64,000 bases of DNA. It comes from Prunus persica (Eukaryota > Streptophyta > Magnoliopsida > Rosales > Rosaceae). Both the position numbers and the translations under genes were made by a program. Shown here piece by piece: positions 32,322-45,117 of this stretch. The stretch's first letter is position 1, and the number at the start of each line of letters is the position of its first letter. The stretch is from positions 12,612,972 to 12,676,971 of the forward strand of contig NC_034012.1 in the NCBI RefSeq assembly GCF_000346465.2, read 5' to 3'. The notes under the pieces are model-generated. The model searched no databases. It was not told the origin of the DNA and saw nothing but the letters and a program-made list of their open reading frames with translations.

Positions 32322-33907
32322 CAGAAGTGAGGAGAAAAAATATAAATTAAAGAGGAACTAGCTAGACTCTTAATTATTTATGCAAATTCAACTGCCAGAG
32401 GTGTCTCTCTGTAGTGAAAGCCCAATATAGAATTTGCAAGGAAATTGATATAATTGTAGTTGCTAAGGGCAACTGCATAATTAAACCATAGCTCAACATA
32501 TGTATACCTGTGCTAAAGTATGGGGTTGCTTTATACAAGGCCTTGTTGTTGTAGTAATTTTGGCAGCTGGAAAATTCTAAATTCATACCATCTGGACAAC
32601 GAAGATTTTAGTGCACTGACTTTTAAATTCTTGTGGTCTATTTGGTACATGTGGTGGAATTGAATCTGCCTAAAGTTCAACTCGGTTGGCTATTCGTCGA
32701 AATTGGAACTTGACAATAAAGCCTTCAATAACTGTGTAATTATGACAGTCACGTCTGTTTCACACAGTAATCTGCCGTGGCTGACTTCAAGTCCTTCAAC
32801 GGAGGTCATTGAAAAACTAATAAATTTTGGATTCTCTTGAACTGCTGTGAAGCATTGCCTGATGAGGTGGGTAAATTTGCACCTTCTTCCAAGTCTTTCT
32901 ATCTATTGACTGAAAAGAAAATAACCATGGAATTTTATGAAAAAATGAAAGAATTTCAAACTCTCCCTGAAGATGCAGACTTTTTAGTCCTTGGTTTCAG
33001 ACTTCTGTTCCTTTTTGACTGTTTCGTTTTTTATTTTGGTTTTTTTCTCTTCTTATCGACTGTTGTTTCTGTTGCTGTGAACTACACTTGCTTCTCCATG
33101 ATTTGGGTCATAGACTCTTTAACGTGTACTCTACTTCATTCGTGGCTCCACTCCAAAACCAATTGGTAATGGGAGTAGCGAAACTCTTTATAAACCCATA
33201 CTAGTAACTTTCCAATGTGAGACTTTTTCACTTTCACATCTCACACTCCCCCACACGTGTGGCGAATGTTCAAGTCTAACACATAAATAACACACATTGG
33301 GTGATGTAGAACACTTAATAAGTAACATTAAGTGTCAATGGTTGAAACTTCAAATGAATCAAAGAAGTGGGGTGGGCTCGGTTGACTCAAGAAACAAAGG
33401 GGAAGTCTTTTTACGTTTCTATAAGTTCCCAAGGACAAATGCACCCATGCACCTGAGGTACTATGTTCGTTATGTTTTTTTTTTTTCTTCCAAAGTTAGG
33501 AAAAGGGGGGGAGGGGGCGGCCGCACGAGTACCATTAGTTTGGGCCAATCCAACTGAGAGCGCACCAAAGGCTTAGGCCAATCCAACTAACACCCGATTA
33601 GTACTTGAGGTACCATGTTCAAGTGCATTATCGTGGCCACAACTACTACTATTGCTTCTTGGACTCTCATGTATGAGATGACTCATTGCTATAGCTTACA
33701 TGCATTGCATAAGTTGGCAGATCTTATCTCAACCTTGGCATCAGTAATATTGAAATACAAAACTTTATACATCAAAAGTGTATAATATTGTGACAAATTG
33801 TAATCTGTAAACTTTTAAACATCAAACTTGTTCATTAGATATGTGATAGATGCGCTGAAGGGGTAAAAGGAGTTGAACTATAAAGTAGTGCAAAATGCAC
33901 TTATTCT
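32322..33907. other. D upstream region and E downstream flank
   Basis: 32322-32520 is D intron 1. At about 32521 it joins the promoter remnant GGGGTTGCTTTATACAAGG, exon 1 being deleted. 32755-33180 matches window positions 1-444, and 33320-33907 is the E downstream flank. A GGGGGGAGGGGGCGGCCGC stretch near 33506-33525 contains a NotI site not seen in paralogues. No gene is seen. Confidence 0.65.
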
Positions 33908-36017
33908 TCATGGTTTGTTCTTGATTTTGCACTTGAGCTTACAAAGATGAGAAATGAAGAATCTGCAGGCTTCAGGTAGGGAAAACATTTTCACCAACTG
34001 GGAAAGAGCCAAGAAGGTAATAACATGAAAAGCCGCTCCGACTAGGGTTCCCAAGGTTTTGAGACATTGCTGATCAGGCATGGCAGCCTTAATCCCTGTT
34101 TCGAATGCTATTGCGGTGGATTGCAGAGCAATATATGTAAGAGCAGCAGCACTTGTGAAATAGTAAACATAGGAGGACTTGTTGCTGTTGACAGCTCCCC
34201 AAAACAGAAGGCAAGCAGCAATTATTGAGCAAGTCATGGCAACAGTGTCTGTGATGATGAACCACTTGAAATCATTATTTGACTGCAGAAGAGCCTGCCC
34301 TCGGTCTGGGCCTACATCATTGTTATACCCCCCAGGCATTGTGAAGGCAGCTGCAAATGTTACAGTTGTGATAAGTGTTGCAACCATCAACAGGGTCTGC
34401 CCCATTTGCATGTAAGTTTGCACTGCATTGGCTTCTTCTTGTTCTGCTCTTGGGGATATCTTGATGTTGCCCAACCATGAATGTTGGGTACCGAGATGTC
34501 CCCAAATGCTTGGAGTTATGTTCTGCAATTCCTATTAGATGAACAGTTGTAGTTTGCTAAGCATTATGACCAATTATATACAAGGAATATTAATTGTGTT
34601 ATTAGCACTCACCCTGGGAGATGTAATACTAGATTCTTTGATTGACCTATCAATCTCAATTGCTGTTTGGCCAAATTTGTTCTTGGATCTTAAATTTACT
34701 CTTCCATCCCACCTCAAGTATCTCAGAATCCAAGTTTTTCTTTCAATGGTGGCTAGATGCAAAGGCGTATTTCCATCAAAATCAGGCTGGTTTATGGTCC
34801 CCTCCAGCTCTGCTGTTTCTAGTATATATCTGACAACGTTTGCTTGCCCATTGAAGATTGCAATATGAAGGGCATTCCATCCGTAAGGATCAACAAGTTC
34901 TCCCGAATCTGGGCAATGTCGAACAATCTCTCTAATCACACTGGTATGACCTTTGCTGGCTGCAACATGAATTGGTGAGAAACCCTGTTTATCCAAAACA
35001 TATGCTATCGAAATGTCGAGTACTAGTAATCGTTCTACTGTTCTATGGTCTCCAAGGGATGCTGCATAGTAAAGAGGAGTCTTTCCTTGGTGGTCAGCTT
35101 CTTTGATTAGCTGCTGTTTGAATCTTAGGAGCGCTTCCATGATATCTTACAAGACAAAAGTTTAGTTTAAATATTGATTAAAAAAATTGCACAAGTCAGG
35201 AAAAAATATAAATTAAAGAGGAACTAGCTAGAATCTTTTTTTTTTTAGAAGAGCAACATCTGTATGGAATGGATACTACTATATTATTTATGCAAATTCA
35301 ACTATCTGTAGTGTAACCCCCATAAAGAATTTGCAAGGAAATTGATATAATAGTAGTTGCCGAGCGCAAGTGCATATTTAAACCATAGCTCAAACATACA
35401 TAGCTGGGGAAAAGTGTGACATACCAAAATGCTTCTCAACCACAGCAGCATGCAGGGCTGTTTGGCCATCTGAACCGCCATGAGCTGATGAAGGACTTGA
35501 CTGTAAAATTTGATTCAGAATATCTAACAATCCCTCTCTTGCAGCCAGGTACAATGGAGACTCACCCGCCTCATTTTCAAAAGAAGCCAATTTGGGGTCA
35601 ATCTTAAGTAAAAATTCAGCCACCTTGTTGTGACCTTCCTCACAGCTTCGTGTAAAACCATGTTGTTCCCCCTATTTCTGACTCTCAAAGTCTCAAGCAT
35701 CTTGCTGCTCACGTTCCCAAACTCTACTTGTGACATGGACAAGGTTTCTCTGACCAGATAATTGACAATCGAGAAGCGGCCAACCCTTGCAGCCACTGTA
35801 AAGGGGTATCTCCATCTAAATTTGGCTGTGTGAGAAGGGACCTGCACCTGCTATAAATCTCAGCTGTAACATTTTTGTGTCCAAATTGCACGGCGATATG
35901 GAGGGCAGTGTTTTCTCGGGGCGTAAGTTGATATAGTAGCATGGGATCATCGTTAAGAAGTTGTTTAAAGAAGCAAACATCCCCTGATTCTACAGATTTG
36001 TAGAGCCTTGGATCCAT
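33908..36017 (-). pseudogene. ankyrin-PGG gene E, type 1, two frameshifts in exon 1
   Basis: Exons map at 36017-35425, 35145-34613 and 34522-33908. Exon 1 is 593 instead of 595 bp: one base is lost in AGCCACTGTAAAG (about 35796; C has AGCCACATGTAAAG) and one in GTGACCTTCC (about 35635; C has GTGACCATTCC). The frame leaves the ankyrin series after GDTPL and is not restored. Exons 2 and 3 are open and exon 3 encodes the same protein as C. Neither lost base lies in a homopolymer, so simple sequencing slippage is less likely, but two consensus errors cannot be excluded. If corrected, E would be a full 580-residue protein. Confidence 0.8.
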
Positions 36018-36864
36018 GGCATTTTTGGAACTAGGCAGGCATTACATAATTGTTGGGGTTGCTTTATATATGGCCTTGTTATTGTAGGTAGCAAGTGTGG
36101 AAATTTTGACAGAGCATTTACCTTGGCACTTGGAAACAAAAAAAATTAAAAAATCCAAATTCATCTAAATCGGAACAACCAAGATTTTTGTGCACTGACC
36201 TCTAAATTGTTGTGGACTATTTTTGTGGACTATTTTTGTTCATGTGTAGGAATTGAATCTGCCTCAAGTTCAACTCAGTTGAGTTTATTTTTAGACTACA
36301 CCAGAAGCCTCCAAGTTGACTATGGATATAGACTACACCAGAAGTCTAAGACTGAACATTACAACCCCATTTTTCGAAATTGTAATTAAGTTGACAATCA
36401 TGTCTGCTTCGTACCGTAGCCTGCCATGACTGACTTCAAGTCCTTCAACCCAGGTCATCGTAAAACCAAGAAACTGCTCATAAGTTCTAATGTGTATGTG
36501 ACAGCCTTGAAACAAAACAAAATACTAAATGAGCTAAAATGAATTTATTAGTTTAGCTATAACTATCTAATGATATAATAATGCCAATTGATTTTGAAGC
36601 AACCACAATGGTTTCGAAGCAATAAAGACAATGGTTATGTAGAAAATATATTTCCTTGTATTAAACAGATTACACAAAGTCTCTATTTAAACTGATACAG
36701 GATATATATCTACGTAAGGTAGGAAATAATATAGACATGAATACAATCCGATTTACAGGGCTAATTGCTAGGAGGAGATTGTGAAGTTGACTTCCATGTG
36801 GGCTAGGAAAGGACAAGGAAAGCTACGTTAATACCACACCACCACCACCCCACAAACACACCCC

Positions 36865-36964
36865 NNNNNNNNNNNNNNNNNNNNNNNNNNNNNNNNNNNN
36901 NNNNNNNNNNNNNNNNNNNNNNNNNNNNNNNNNNNNNNNNNNNNNNNNNNNNNNNNNNNNNNNN
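36865..36964. other. assembly gap 2 (100 N)
   Basis: Exactly 100 N at the Copia purine tract, next to C-rich sequence that is hard to read. Confidence 0.98.
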
Positions 36965-37350
36965 CAGTGTGTGCTTGGACGAACATCTGTGGGTCAGTGT
37001 CTTCTCTACCTGGATTGTTGAGTCTAGTAAATAGCCTCATCTAATACAACATCTAATACGTGCCAGAACGAGATAGCACTTGTATGCTTTTTACTCCTAT
37101 GCTAGAGTGTTATTAATAACTACTACACAGTCGACAACTAACAGTCTTCACTAAAACGAAGACCCACTGTGTTTATCGTCATTAAAACCATCTGTTGCTC
37201 GCCATAAATCTGTAAAAAATATAATTTTCTTCGTAAATCACCATCTAAAACGGGATAGTATGTTTTAACACTGTCTGTTTCCCCGTACGCCCTCTAGGTC
37301 GTCTTCCACTTGGGGGCCCAAGGAGCGGGGGATTAGTATTGTTTATAATA
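36965..37350. other. unmatched sequence between gap 2 and C runs
   Basis: This stretch has no counterpart in Copia copies 1 or 2 and no open frame of note. It may be a nested insertion cut by the gap or a misplaced contig end. Confidence 0.5.
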
Positions 37351-37368
37351 CCCCCCCCCCCCCCCAAA

Positions 37369-37408
<40 letters not shown>
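37351..37408. repeat. C15-A5-C38 homopolymer block
   Basis: Two C runs separated by AAAAA directly before the Copia 3' internal region (GGGGCTCAAACTGGGCG). They extend the pyrimidine tract well beyond that of copy 1. Confidence 0.9.
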
Positions 37409-37410
<2 letters not shown>

Positions 37411-40400
37411 GGCTCAAACTGGGCGTCACAGGATGCACAAGTTTGGAAGACATATGCTGATGGCATGATTTATGAATGGCTTTGGTAAACAGGTCCGCAG
37501 GTTGGTCAACAGAAGGAACAAAGCAAACTTGATGACTTCCAAGAGCAAGATTTTCAAGAACAAAGTGATAGTCCAACTCATTGTGACGTGTGCGGGTATT
37601 GAAAACTAGATTGGGCCATGTATGTCGTGCTGAGATTGTCACAGAGTTGGATCGAGAACTAAAGACGCACACCCAATTCATGAAGAAGGGAGTAGAGCCA
37701 AGTGGTTTCGGCACAAGCATGAAAAAGGGCACGATATTCCGATTCTGTACTAGAGGGCGAAACTGTGGGCTGTTTCTTGGAACACCATGAGATGAGGTTA
37801 GTTCCAAGAGTAATCACATATCCAGTGGTCGACCGACGAGAATCAGGGCACCCAGCCCAGTCCCCATCAGAGTAGGCGGAGAGAAGAGTTGCGGTAGTTT
37901 GAGGAGTGAAGGTGAGGCCGAGCTCAATAGTGCCCTTGATGTACCTAAGTGTAAACTATCTCGGTTGGGTTGGAGATGAGAGCACCATCAAAGATAGAGA
38001 GGAGAACCTTGGTAGCCAATGGAGTAGATGCGGGTTTGGAGTTGAGAAGATTGGCTTTCTGTAAAAGATCATGTGCATATTTGAGTTCATTGATGTAGAG
38101 AGTACCATCCTTATGAAGAACCTGTAAACCCAAGAAATAGCTTAGCGGACCAAGGTCTTTGACGTCAAAGTGGCCACATAAAAGATAGATGAATTGTTGG
38201 AGATGAGTGGAATCACTGCCAGTTACCACGATGTCATCGACATATAGAAGAAGAAAAAAGGTATGAAAGGCCTGTTGAAAAATAAATAATGAACTATCAG
38301 CTTGGCTCCTTGTAAAGCCTATAGAGAGAAGGAAAGTACTGATGCAATGAAACCAAGTACGAGGTGCTTGTTTAAGGCCATAGAGTGCTTTGTGGAGCTT
38401 GCAAACATAAGATGGACAAGTGGGATCAATGAAACCAGGGGGTTAAGCCATGTAGACATCTTCTTGAAGAAACCCATGGAAAAATGCATTTTTAACATCA
38501 AGTTGACGAAGGGACCAACCACGAGAAACTGCAAGATTGAGAACAGTGCGAATGGTGGCAGGCTTGACAATAGGACTAAAGGTTTCAGCATAGTCTATGC
38601 CCGAACATTGATGAAAACCCTTGGCAACTAGACGAGCTTTATGGCTTTCAATGGAGCCGTTAAAGTGACGCTTAATCCAAAAAACCCACTTGCACCCAAC
38701 CAAGTTTTGAGAAGGAGAGGAAGGAACCAAAGACCATGTATGATTTTTGAGAAGTGCATTGATCTCTTCAGTCATGGCGTCACGCCATTCAGGATGCTTA
38801 GTGGCCTGTGAAAAACAAGTAGGTTCAATATAATCAACAATAGTTAATAAGGCATGGGGAATGGGGTATTTAACAGTGTCGTCGGTATGAAGCTTGGGCT
38901 TTTGAATGCCATCTTGAAGGCGGGTGTGCATGTGAGGAACATGTGCAGGAGTGGGAGATTGCGGAGCTACTGGAACTTGGGGGTTAGGAGTTGCTGAGGG
39001 GTTCGGAGCTACTGGAACTGAGGGTTCTGAGTTGCTGGAACAGGGGCAGGCGCAAGCGGAGAGAGGTGTATGTGAGGGCGTCTGGAATAAGTTTGGAGTA
39101 ATGGCCGGGCTAACGCGGAAAAAGTGTCGTGGAGTGGACTAGAGGGTGCGGCAGGGCCGAGTCATGGCTTGTGACTATAGAAGCTGGAAAAGTGTGCACT
39201 AGGGAGGTGTCATGAGTTTGCAAGTTTGGGTCTGTGACAGGAGTTATCAATCTAAGCCAGGTGCGAAGGAGGGCAGAATTGGGTGGAATTTAATATCCAC
39301 ATACTCTAAAGAAGATGATATCTGTAAATGCTCAAATGGAAAATGCATTTGGTTAAATAAAACATGACGGGACTTGTAAACACGACCCTTGAAAGGATGT
39401 AAACAACGGTAACCTTTGTGGTGAGAATTGTATCCAAGGAAAACACATTCAAAGGTGCAGTTGGTGAGTTTATTTTCAATATATGGTCCAAGGTAAGAGA
39501 AACAAGAACACCCAAACACTCGAAGATGAGAGTAGGAGGGAGGATGTTGGAAGAGACGAGTGTATGAGGTGTCCTATTGAAGATTAGGAGTAGGCATGAA
39601 GTTGATGAGATAGACAGTAGTGAGGGCAGCTTCAACCCAAAGATTGTGAGGAGTGTGAGAAGTGGTAAGGAGGGAACGAATTATGGTGGCAATGTGTCTG
39701 TGTTTACGTTCAGCTACGCCATTTCATTGGGAGTGTGGGGACATAAGAAAAATTGGTGGATGCCTAGTTGACTGCAAAGATCAGAGGAAGCATTATTAAC
39801 ATATTCAATGCCATTGTTACTTTGAAAGATTTGCACAGTGGTGTGAAATTGATTTTTAACCATGAAAAGAAAGGTTTGAAAATGAGAAAATACCTCATTT
39901 TTACGGTGCATAGGATAGATCTAGGAGTAACGGGAAAAGTCATATGTAAACAAGACATAATAACGATAACCAGTGCAGAAATGACCGGGGACATCCATAC
40001 ATCAGAGCGAATTAAATAGAAGGGAAATGGGGCAAAAGTTTTATTACTAATAAAGGATAGTTTGGTGGATTTTCTAAGTGCACAATCCTTACATAAAGCA
40101 TGAGAGACTTTAAAGCCTAGAAATGGCGTTAAGTGAGAGAGCACATGATGGGATGAATGGCCAAGGCGACAATGCCAAGCAGGAGAGTGCACGGTGGTAA
40201 GGGCACGGGGGACGGTGGATGAGTGAGAGGAGAGGGAAAGTGGGTAAAGACTATCTTTCGAAGGGCCCTGAAAGAGTAACGAACCATTACGTAAGTAATA
40301 GATTTGATAAAAGTCAGGAGTAAGGACAAAAAAAACTAAATCATCACGAGTAAAACGGGCAACATAAAGAAGATTAGTACGAAGAGAGGGAAGACAAAAT

Positions 40401-40600
40401 ACATTTTGAAGAAAAAATTTGTGAGAACCTAAAGGAAAAGGAAGAGAAACAGTATGAGAAATAGAGAGAGAATCTCTATTACCAAGAAATACATAATTAT
40501 TACCCTGATATGGCTGTTGATTTTGGAGATTAGAAGGACTACCAATCATGTGATGAGTGGCACTTGTGTTAGGATACCAAGTGAAGTCAAGTGGCTGCAT
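37409..40600 (-). pseudogene. Copia copy 3 pol region, frameshifted
   Basis: The 278-codon frame at 40600-39764 holds the protease site FTWYPNTSATHHM (Asn for the catalytic Asp) and the pre-integrase region (WHCRLGHSS ... CKDCALRKSTK). SDNGIEY has become SNNGIEY, so an integrase catalytic Asp is lost too. RT continues at 38931-38443 ([24 protein letters not shown]) and 38229-37945, with the same IVYT stop as copies 1 and 2. Confidence 0.85.
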
Positions 40601-40707
40601 GAATTGAGCCCCAGCAAAGGAAGGAAAAGATTCTGGGCCATTACAGCGATATGGACATGTTGTAGTAGTATATTGATTGGTATTGCAGGTGGTGCACCAA
40701 GCGGGTC

Positions 40708-41708
40708 CTAAGACACTAGGAGTTGAGTTGGGCCAGGCAGAGTGTTTGCTAGAAGCAGCAGATTTGGCACAATGGAGCTAAAAGGAAGGCCAATTGCTTT
40801 GAGGTCCAAAACTTGGAGCAAAATGAGGCCAAAGTTGATTAGGGCATTGGAGCTGCTGTGAGCCATTTCACGGGTTGCTCCAGAAAGGTGAGAATTTGCT
40901 CTAGCCACCACAGCCGCGACTGTGCCAGCCACTGCGGCCACCACGCCTGTTGCTGGAGAAGCCACCACCACGGTAAGAATTTAAGGAAGTATGACCGGTG
41001 GTGTGAGGAGAAGATTGGGTGGCCATTAGCACTGTGTTTGATAAGGAGCGATTCGATGAGCCTATGCGTCGAAAGCTAACAAACGAGCACGAAGATCAGC
41101 AAAGTCAGGAAGCAGAGGAATATCGAGAATTGCAGTGACGAGCATGTTGTAATCAGGTCCTAAACCCAGAGCACAGCAGTGACAAGTTTTTTTGGGGAGA
41201 CAGGTTCATTTATAGCAACCAGTGAATCGGCAAGGGACTTAGTATGACGAAGGTAAGTATCAATGGGTTGAGAGCCTTTTTGCATATCCATGAGTTGAAA
41301 ACGAAGAGCAGATTCACTGGCTATACTGGATTAAGAGAAGTGGCGTTGGAGACACTCCTAGAGATCCCGTGGAAAGGTGCAGCCGACGGTAAGAGAGAGA
41401 ATTGACTCAGAGAGTGTACTGGTGATGTAGCTAACAATGAGTAGGTCTTGTTGGTACCACTGAGTATGGGCGGAATTAGTTTGGGTAAGAGTGGCGGTGG
41501 TGGTTGTGGGTGTTGTGGTGGTAAAAGTGGAGGTTTGGGTAGAAGGTTGTTCATGAGTGCCATCGATAAATTTCCATATAGGTCATGCATGACTGACTAA
41601 AAAAGGTTTGAGTTGGCGGAGCCAAAAGAGATAGTTGGAGTCAGTAAGCTTGATAAAATGAGAAGAGTTGGGGCTAGGGAGGGAGACGGTGGATTCAAAC
41701 GAAGCCAT
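40708..41708 (-). pseudogene. Copia copy 3 gag region, frameshifted
   Basis: It starts at ATG 41708 after the primer site. It has small indels relative to copy 1, for example CCTAAACCCAGAGCAC for CCTAAATCTCGGAACAC, and no continuous frame. Confidence 0.65.
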
Positions 41709-41991
41709 GAGGTGGACCTAAAGGAGAGGATTGGATCGAATAAGGGAGAGGGAGGAAACCCTAGGTTAGGCTGATACCATGTAGAAAATATATTTCCTTG
41801 TATTAAACAGATTACACAAAGTCCCTATTTATACTGATACATGATATCTACTTAAGGTAGGAAATAATATAGACATGAATACAATCTGATTTATAGCAAG
41901 AAATCCGATTTACAGCAGGAATGGCTATTTGCTAAGAGGAGATTGTGAAGTTAACTTCCGTGTGTGCTAGGAAAGGAAAGCAGCGTTAACA

Positions 41992-42998
41992 GGTTATTTC
42001 ACTTCGCATTTTTCAATAAATTATACCATACAAAAAAAAACAAAAAAAACAAAAAAAAAAACCTAAATCAATATACTATACCTTACAATAAAATCATAAA
42101 TTAGAAAATCGTTTTACCAACAAAAAAAAAGGACAGAATTTCAAACTCTCTCTAAATATGCAGACATTTTAGTTCTTAGTTTTAGACTTCGGTAAGCAGA
42201 TTTTTCCTCCTTTGTTTACATAAATTGTTTGATGTTCCTTTTTGAATGTTTCATTTTGGTTTTTCTTCTTCTTCTTCTTCTTGACGTTGTTTCTGTTGCT
42301 GTGAACTTACGACACTTGCTTCCCCATGATTTGTTTTAGACTCTTAACGTGGACTCTACTTCCTCCTTAACGTTGAAACTTCAAATGAATCAAAGAGAGA
42401 AATGGGGCTCAGTTGACTTAAGAAACAAAAGGTGAAGTCTTCTTACGTTTCTATAAGTTTCAAAGGACAAATGCGCCAATGCATCCGAACTAATACGATT
42501 GCTTCTTGGACTAATGCACTTGTTGTAATAGTGTAGTTAAGTTTCAGTCAAATAGGTCTTGAAACATTTTGGACAGAAACTTGTTCGGTCTTTGGTTATA
42601 TATTCATACTACTTTATTTCGTAAGGCTTAGATCTGAGTCATTAATCAACATTGACTTCTCATATTTAGCATACCAAGACAGTATAGAAAGAGTGCTCAA
42701 AGAGAGAAAAAGTTTTCACCCATATCACATTTCTGGATTTTCTAGCTTGAGATTGATTTCACAGACATTTTCTTCTTTGTTTATTTGCTCTCTTTCTATC
42801 TTGTGTGTGTGTGTGTTAGTTGAATCATAACACCAAGATATCTCAAAATCCAACAATTAGTCTACAAAATTTCATACATCAAAAGTGTATAATATTGAAT
42901 TGTAATCTTTAAACCCCTAAACATCAAACTTGTTCTAATGTGACAGATGTGCTGAAGGAGTGGTTGAAGTATATAGTAGTGCAGAATGCACTTATTCT
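41992..42998. other. 3' flank of gene F
   Basis: It matches the flanks of B and G, with a shorter (TG)n run near 42803 and without the CTTTAAACCCCTAAACATC block duplication. No gene is seen. Confidence 0.65.
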
Positions 42999-45069
42999 TC
43001 AAGGTTTCTTCTTGATTTTGCATTTGAGCTTACAGAGATGAAAAATGAAGAATCTGAAGGCTTCAGGTAGGGAAAACATTTTCACCAACTGGGAAAGAAA
43101 CAAAAGGGTAATAACATGAAAAGCGGCTCCTATGAGGGTTCCCAAGGTTTCGACAAATTGCTGATGGGGCATGACAGCCAAAATCCCTGTTGTGAAGGAT
43201 GCTGCAGTGAATTGCAGAGCAAAATATGTAAGAGCGGCAGCACTTGTGAAATAGTAAACATAGGAGGACTCGTTGCTGTTAACAGCTCCCCAGAACAGAA
43301 GGCAAGCTGCAATTATTGAGCAAGTCATGGCAATGCTGTCTGTGATGATGAACCACTTGAAAAAATTATTTGACTGCAGAAGAGCCTGCCCTTGGTCCGG
43401 GCCTACATCATTGTTGTATCCTCCAGGCATTGTGAAGGCTGCTGCAAATGTCACAGTTGTGATAAGTGTTGCAACCATTAAAAGGGTCTGGCCCATTTGC
43501 TTGTAAGTTTGCATTGCAATGGCTTCTTCTTGGTCTGCTCTTGAAAAAACCTTGATGTTGTCCAACCAAGAAGGCGGTGTCCGGAGATGTCCCCAAATGC
43601 TTGGCATTATATTCTGCAATTAAATTCATTTAAGAGAAACAAGGTCTATAAGAATGGCAGTTTGTAGTTTGTTAAGCATTAAGACCAATTTTATACAAGG
43701 GATATTAATTATGTACTTAGTACTCACCCTAGGAGGTGTAATATTAGCTTCCTTGATTGAACTATCAATCTCAATTGCTGTTTGGCCATATTTGTTCTTG
43801 GATCTTGGATTTACTCTTCCATCCCACTTCAAGTAACACAAAATCCAAGTTTTTCTTTCAATGGTGGATAGATGGAAAGGCGTATTTCCATCAAAATCAG
43901 GCTGGTTTATGAGCCCCTCCAGCTCTGCTGTTTCTAGTATATACCTGACAACTTCTGTTTGCCCATTGAAGATTGCAATATGAAGAGCATTCCGTCCATA
44001 AGGGTCGACAAGTTCTCCCGAATCTGGGCAATGTCCAACAATCTCTCTAATCACATTGGTATAACCTTTGCTGGCTGCAACATGAATTGGTGAATAACCC
44101 TGTTTATCCAAAACATACGCAGTCGAAATATCGAGTTCTAGTAATCGTTGAACTGTTTTATGGTCTCCCAGGGATGCTGCATAGTAGAGAGGAGTCTTGC
44201 CTTGGTGGTCAGCTTGTTTGATCAGCTGCTGTTTGAACCTTAGGAGGGATTCCACGACACCTTATAATCATACACAAAAATTTAGCTTAGATTAGAAAAA
44301 ATTACAGAAGACTCTTACTGATTAGAGGAGCAACATCTGTATGGAATGGATACTATTATTTTTATTTATGCAAAATTCAACCGCCAGATGTGTCAATAGT
44401 GAAAGTCCCACATAGGATTTGCAAGTTAATTGAGATAATGGTAGCATATATTACCGGGCCAAAGTATGACATACCAAAATGCCTCTCAACCACAGCAGCA
44501 TGCAGAGCTGTTTGGCCATCTGAACCACCATGAGCTGATGCAGGGCTTGATTGTAAAATTTGATTCAGAATATCTAACAATCCCTCTCTTGCAGCCAGGT
44601 ACAATGGAGACTCACCTGCCTCATTTTCAAAACAAGCCAATTTGGGGTCCATCTTAAGTAAGAACTCAGCCACTTTGGTGTGACCATTCCTCACAGCTTC
44701 GTGTAAAACCGTGTTGTTTCCTCTATTTCTGATTCTCAGAGTCTCAGTCATGCTGTTGTTAGCGTTCCTGAAATCTACTTGTGACATGGACAAGGTTTCT
44801 CTGACCAGATAATTGACAATCGAGAAGCAGCCAACCCTTGCAGCCACATGTAAAGGAGTATCTCCATCTAAATTTGGTTGTGTGACAAGGGACATGCATC
44901 TGCTATAAATCTCAGCTGTAACATTTTTGTGCCCAAATTGCCCAGCGATATGGAGGGCAGTGTTTTCTCGGGGCGTAAGTTGATATAGTAGCATGGGATC
45001 ATCGTTAAGAAGTTGTTTAAGGAAGCAAACATCCCCTGATTTTGCAGATTTGTAGAGCCTTGGATCCAT
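42999..45069 (-). CDS. ankyrin-repeat/PGG membrane protein F (ACD6/ITN1-like), type 2 with a converted 3' end
   Basis: Exons are 45069-44475, 44260-43728 and 43613-42999 (595, 533, 615 bp), giving 580 residues. Exons 1 and 2 and the first half of exon 3 follow B and G. From about 43330 downward the sequence switches: FTSAAALTYFALQFTAASF and the following region follow D and then the type 1 genes. The start of exon 2 reads GVVES where the others have DVMES, from two changes beside the acceptor that leave AG intact. An in-frame ATG lies 21 bp upstream (45090), but it is only about 20 bp from the TATA box (45109-45117). MDPRLY, shared by all paralogues, is therefore the likelier start. Family role as for B. 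Confidence 0.88.
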
Positions 45070-45108
45070 GGAATTTTTGGAACTAGGCATTACATAATTG
45101 TGGGGTTG

Positions 45109-45117
45109 CTTTATATA
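45109..45117 (-). promoter_or_regulatory. TATA box of gene F
   Basis: TATATAAAG 40 bp upstream of the chosen start. A G-box CACGTG lies at 45247-45252. Confidence 0.6.

Larger units (their letters stand above)
36638..41991 (-). mobile_element. Copia copy 3, near complete, defective
   Basis: The left (3') LTR is 36638-36833 and the right (5') LTR 41780-41991 (212 bp). The target duplication is perfect: GGTTA at 36633-36637 and 41992-41996. The primer site TGGTATCAGCC follows the right LTR, and gag starts at 41708. The purine-tract region is disturbed by gap 2, by about 386 bp of unrelated sequence, and by two C runs (37351-37365, 37371-37408). Confidence 0.93.

Noticed and set aside
37343..37807. 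Glycine-rich protein frame
   Set aside because: The glycine run is a translated C homopolymer next to an assembly gap, fused to Copia RNase H.
45070..45090. Upstream ATG of F as translation start
   Set aside because: It is absent or out of frame in the paralogues and too close to the TATA box to be inside the transcript with confidence.
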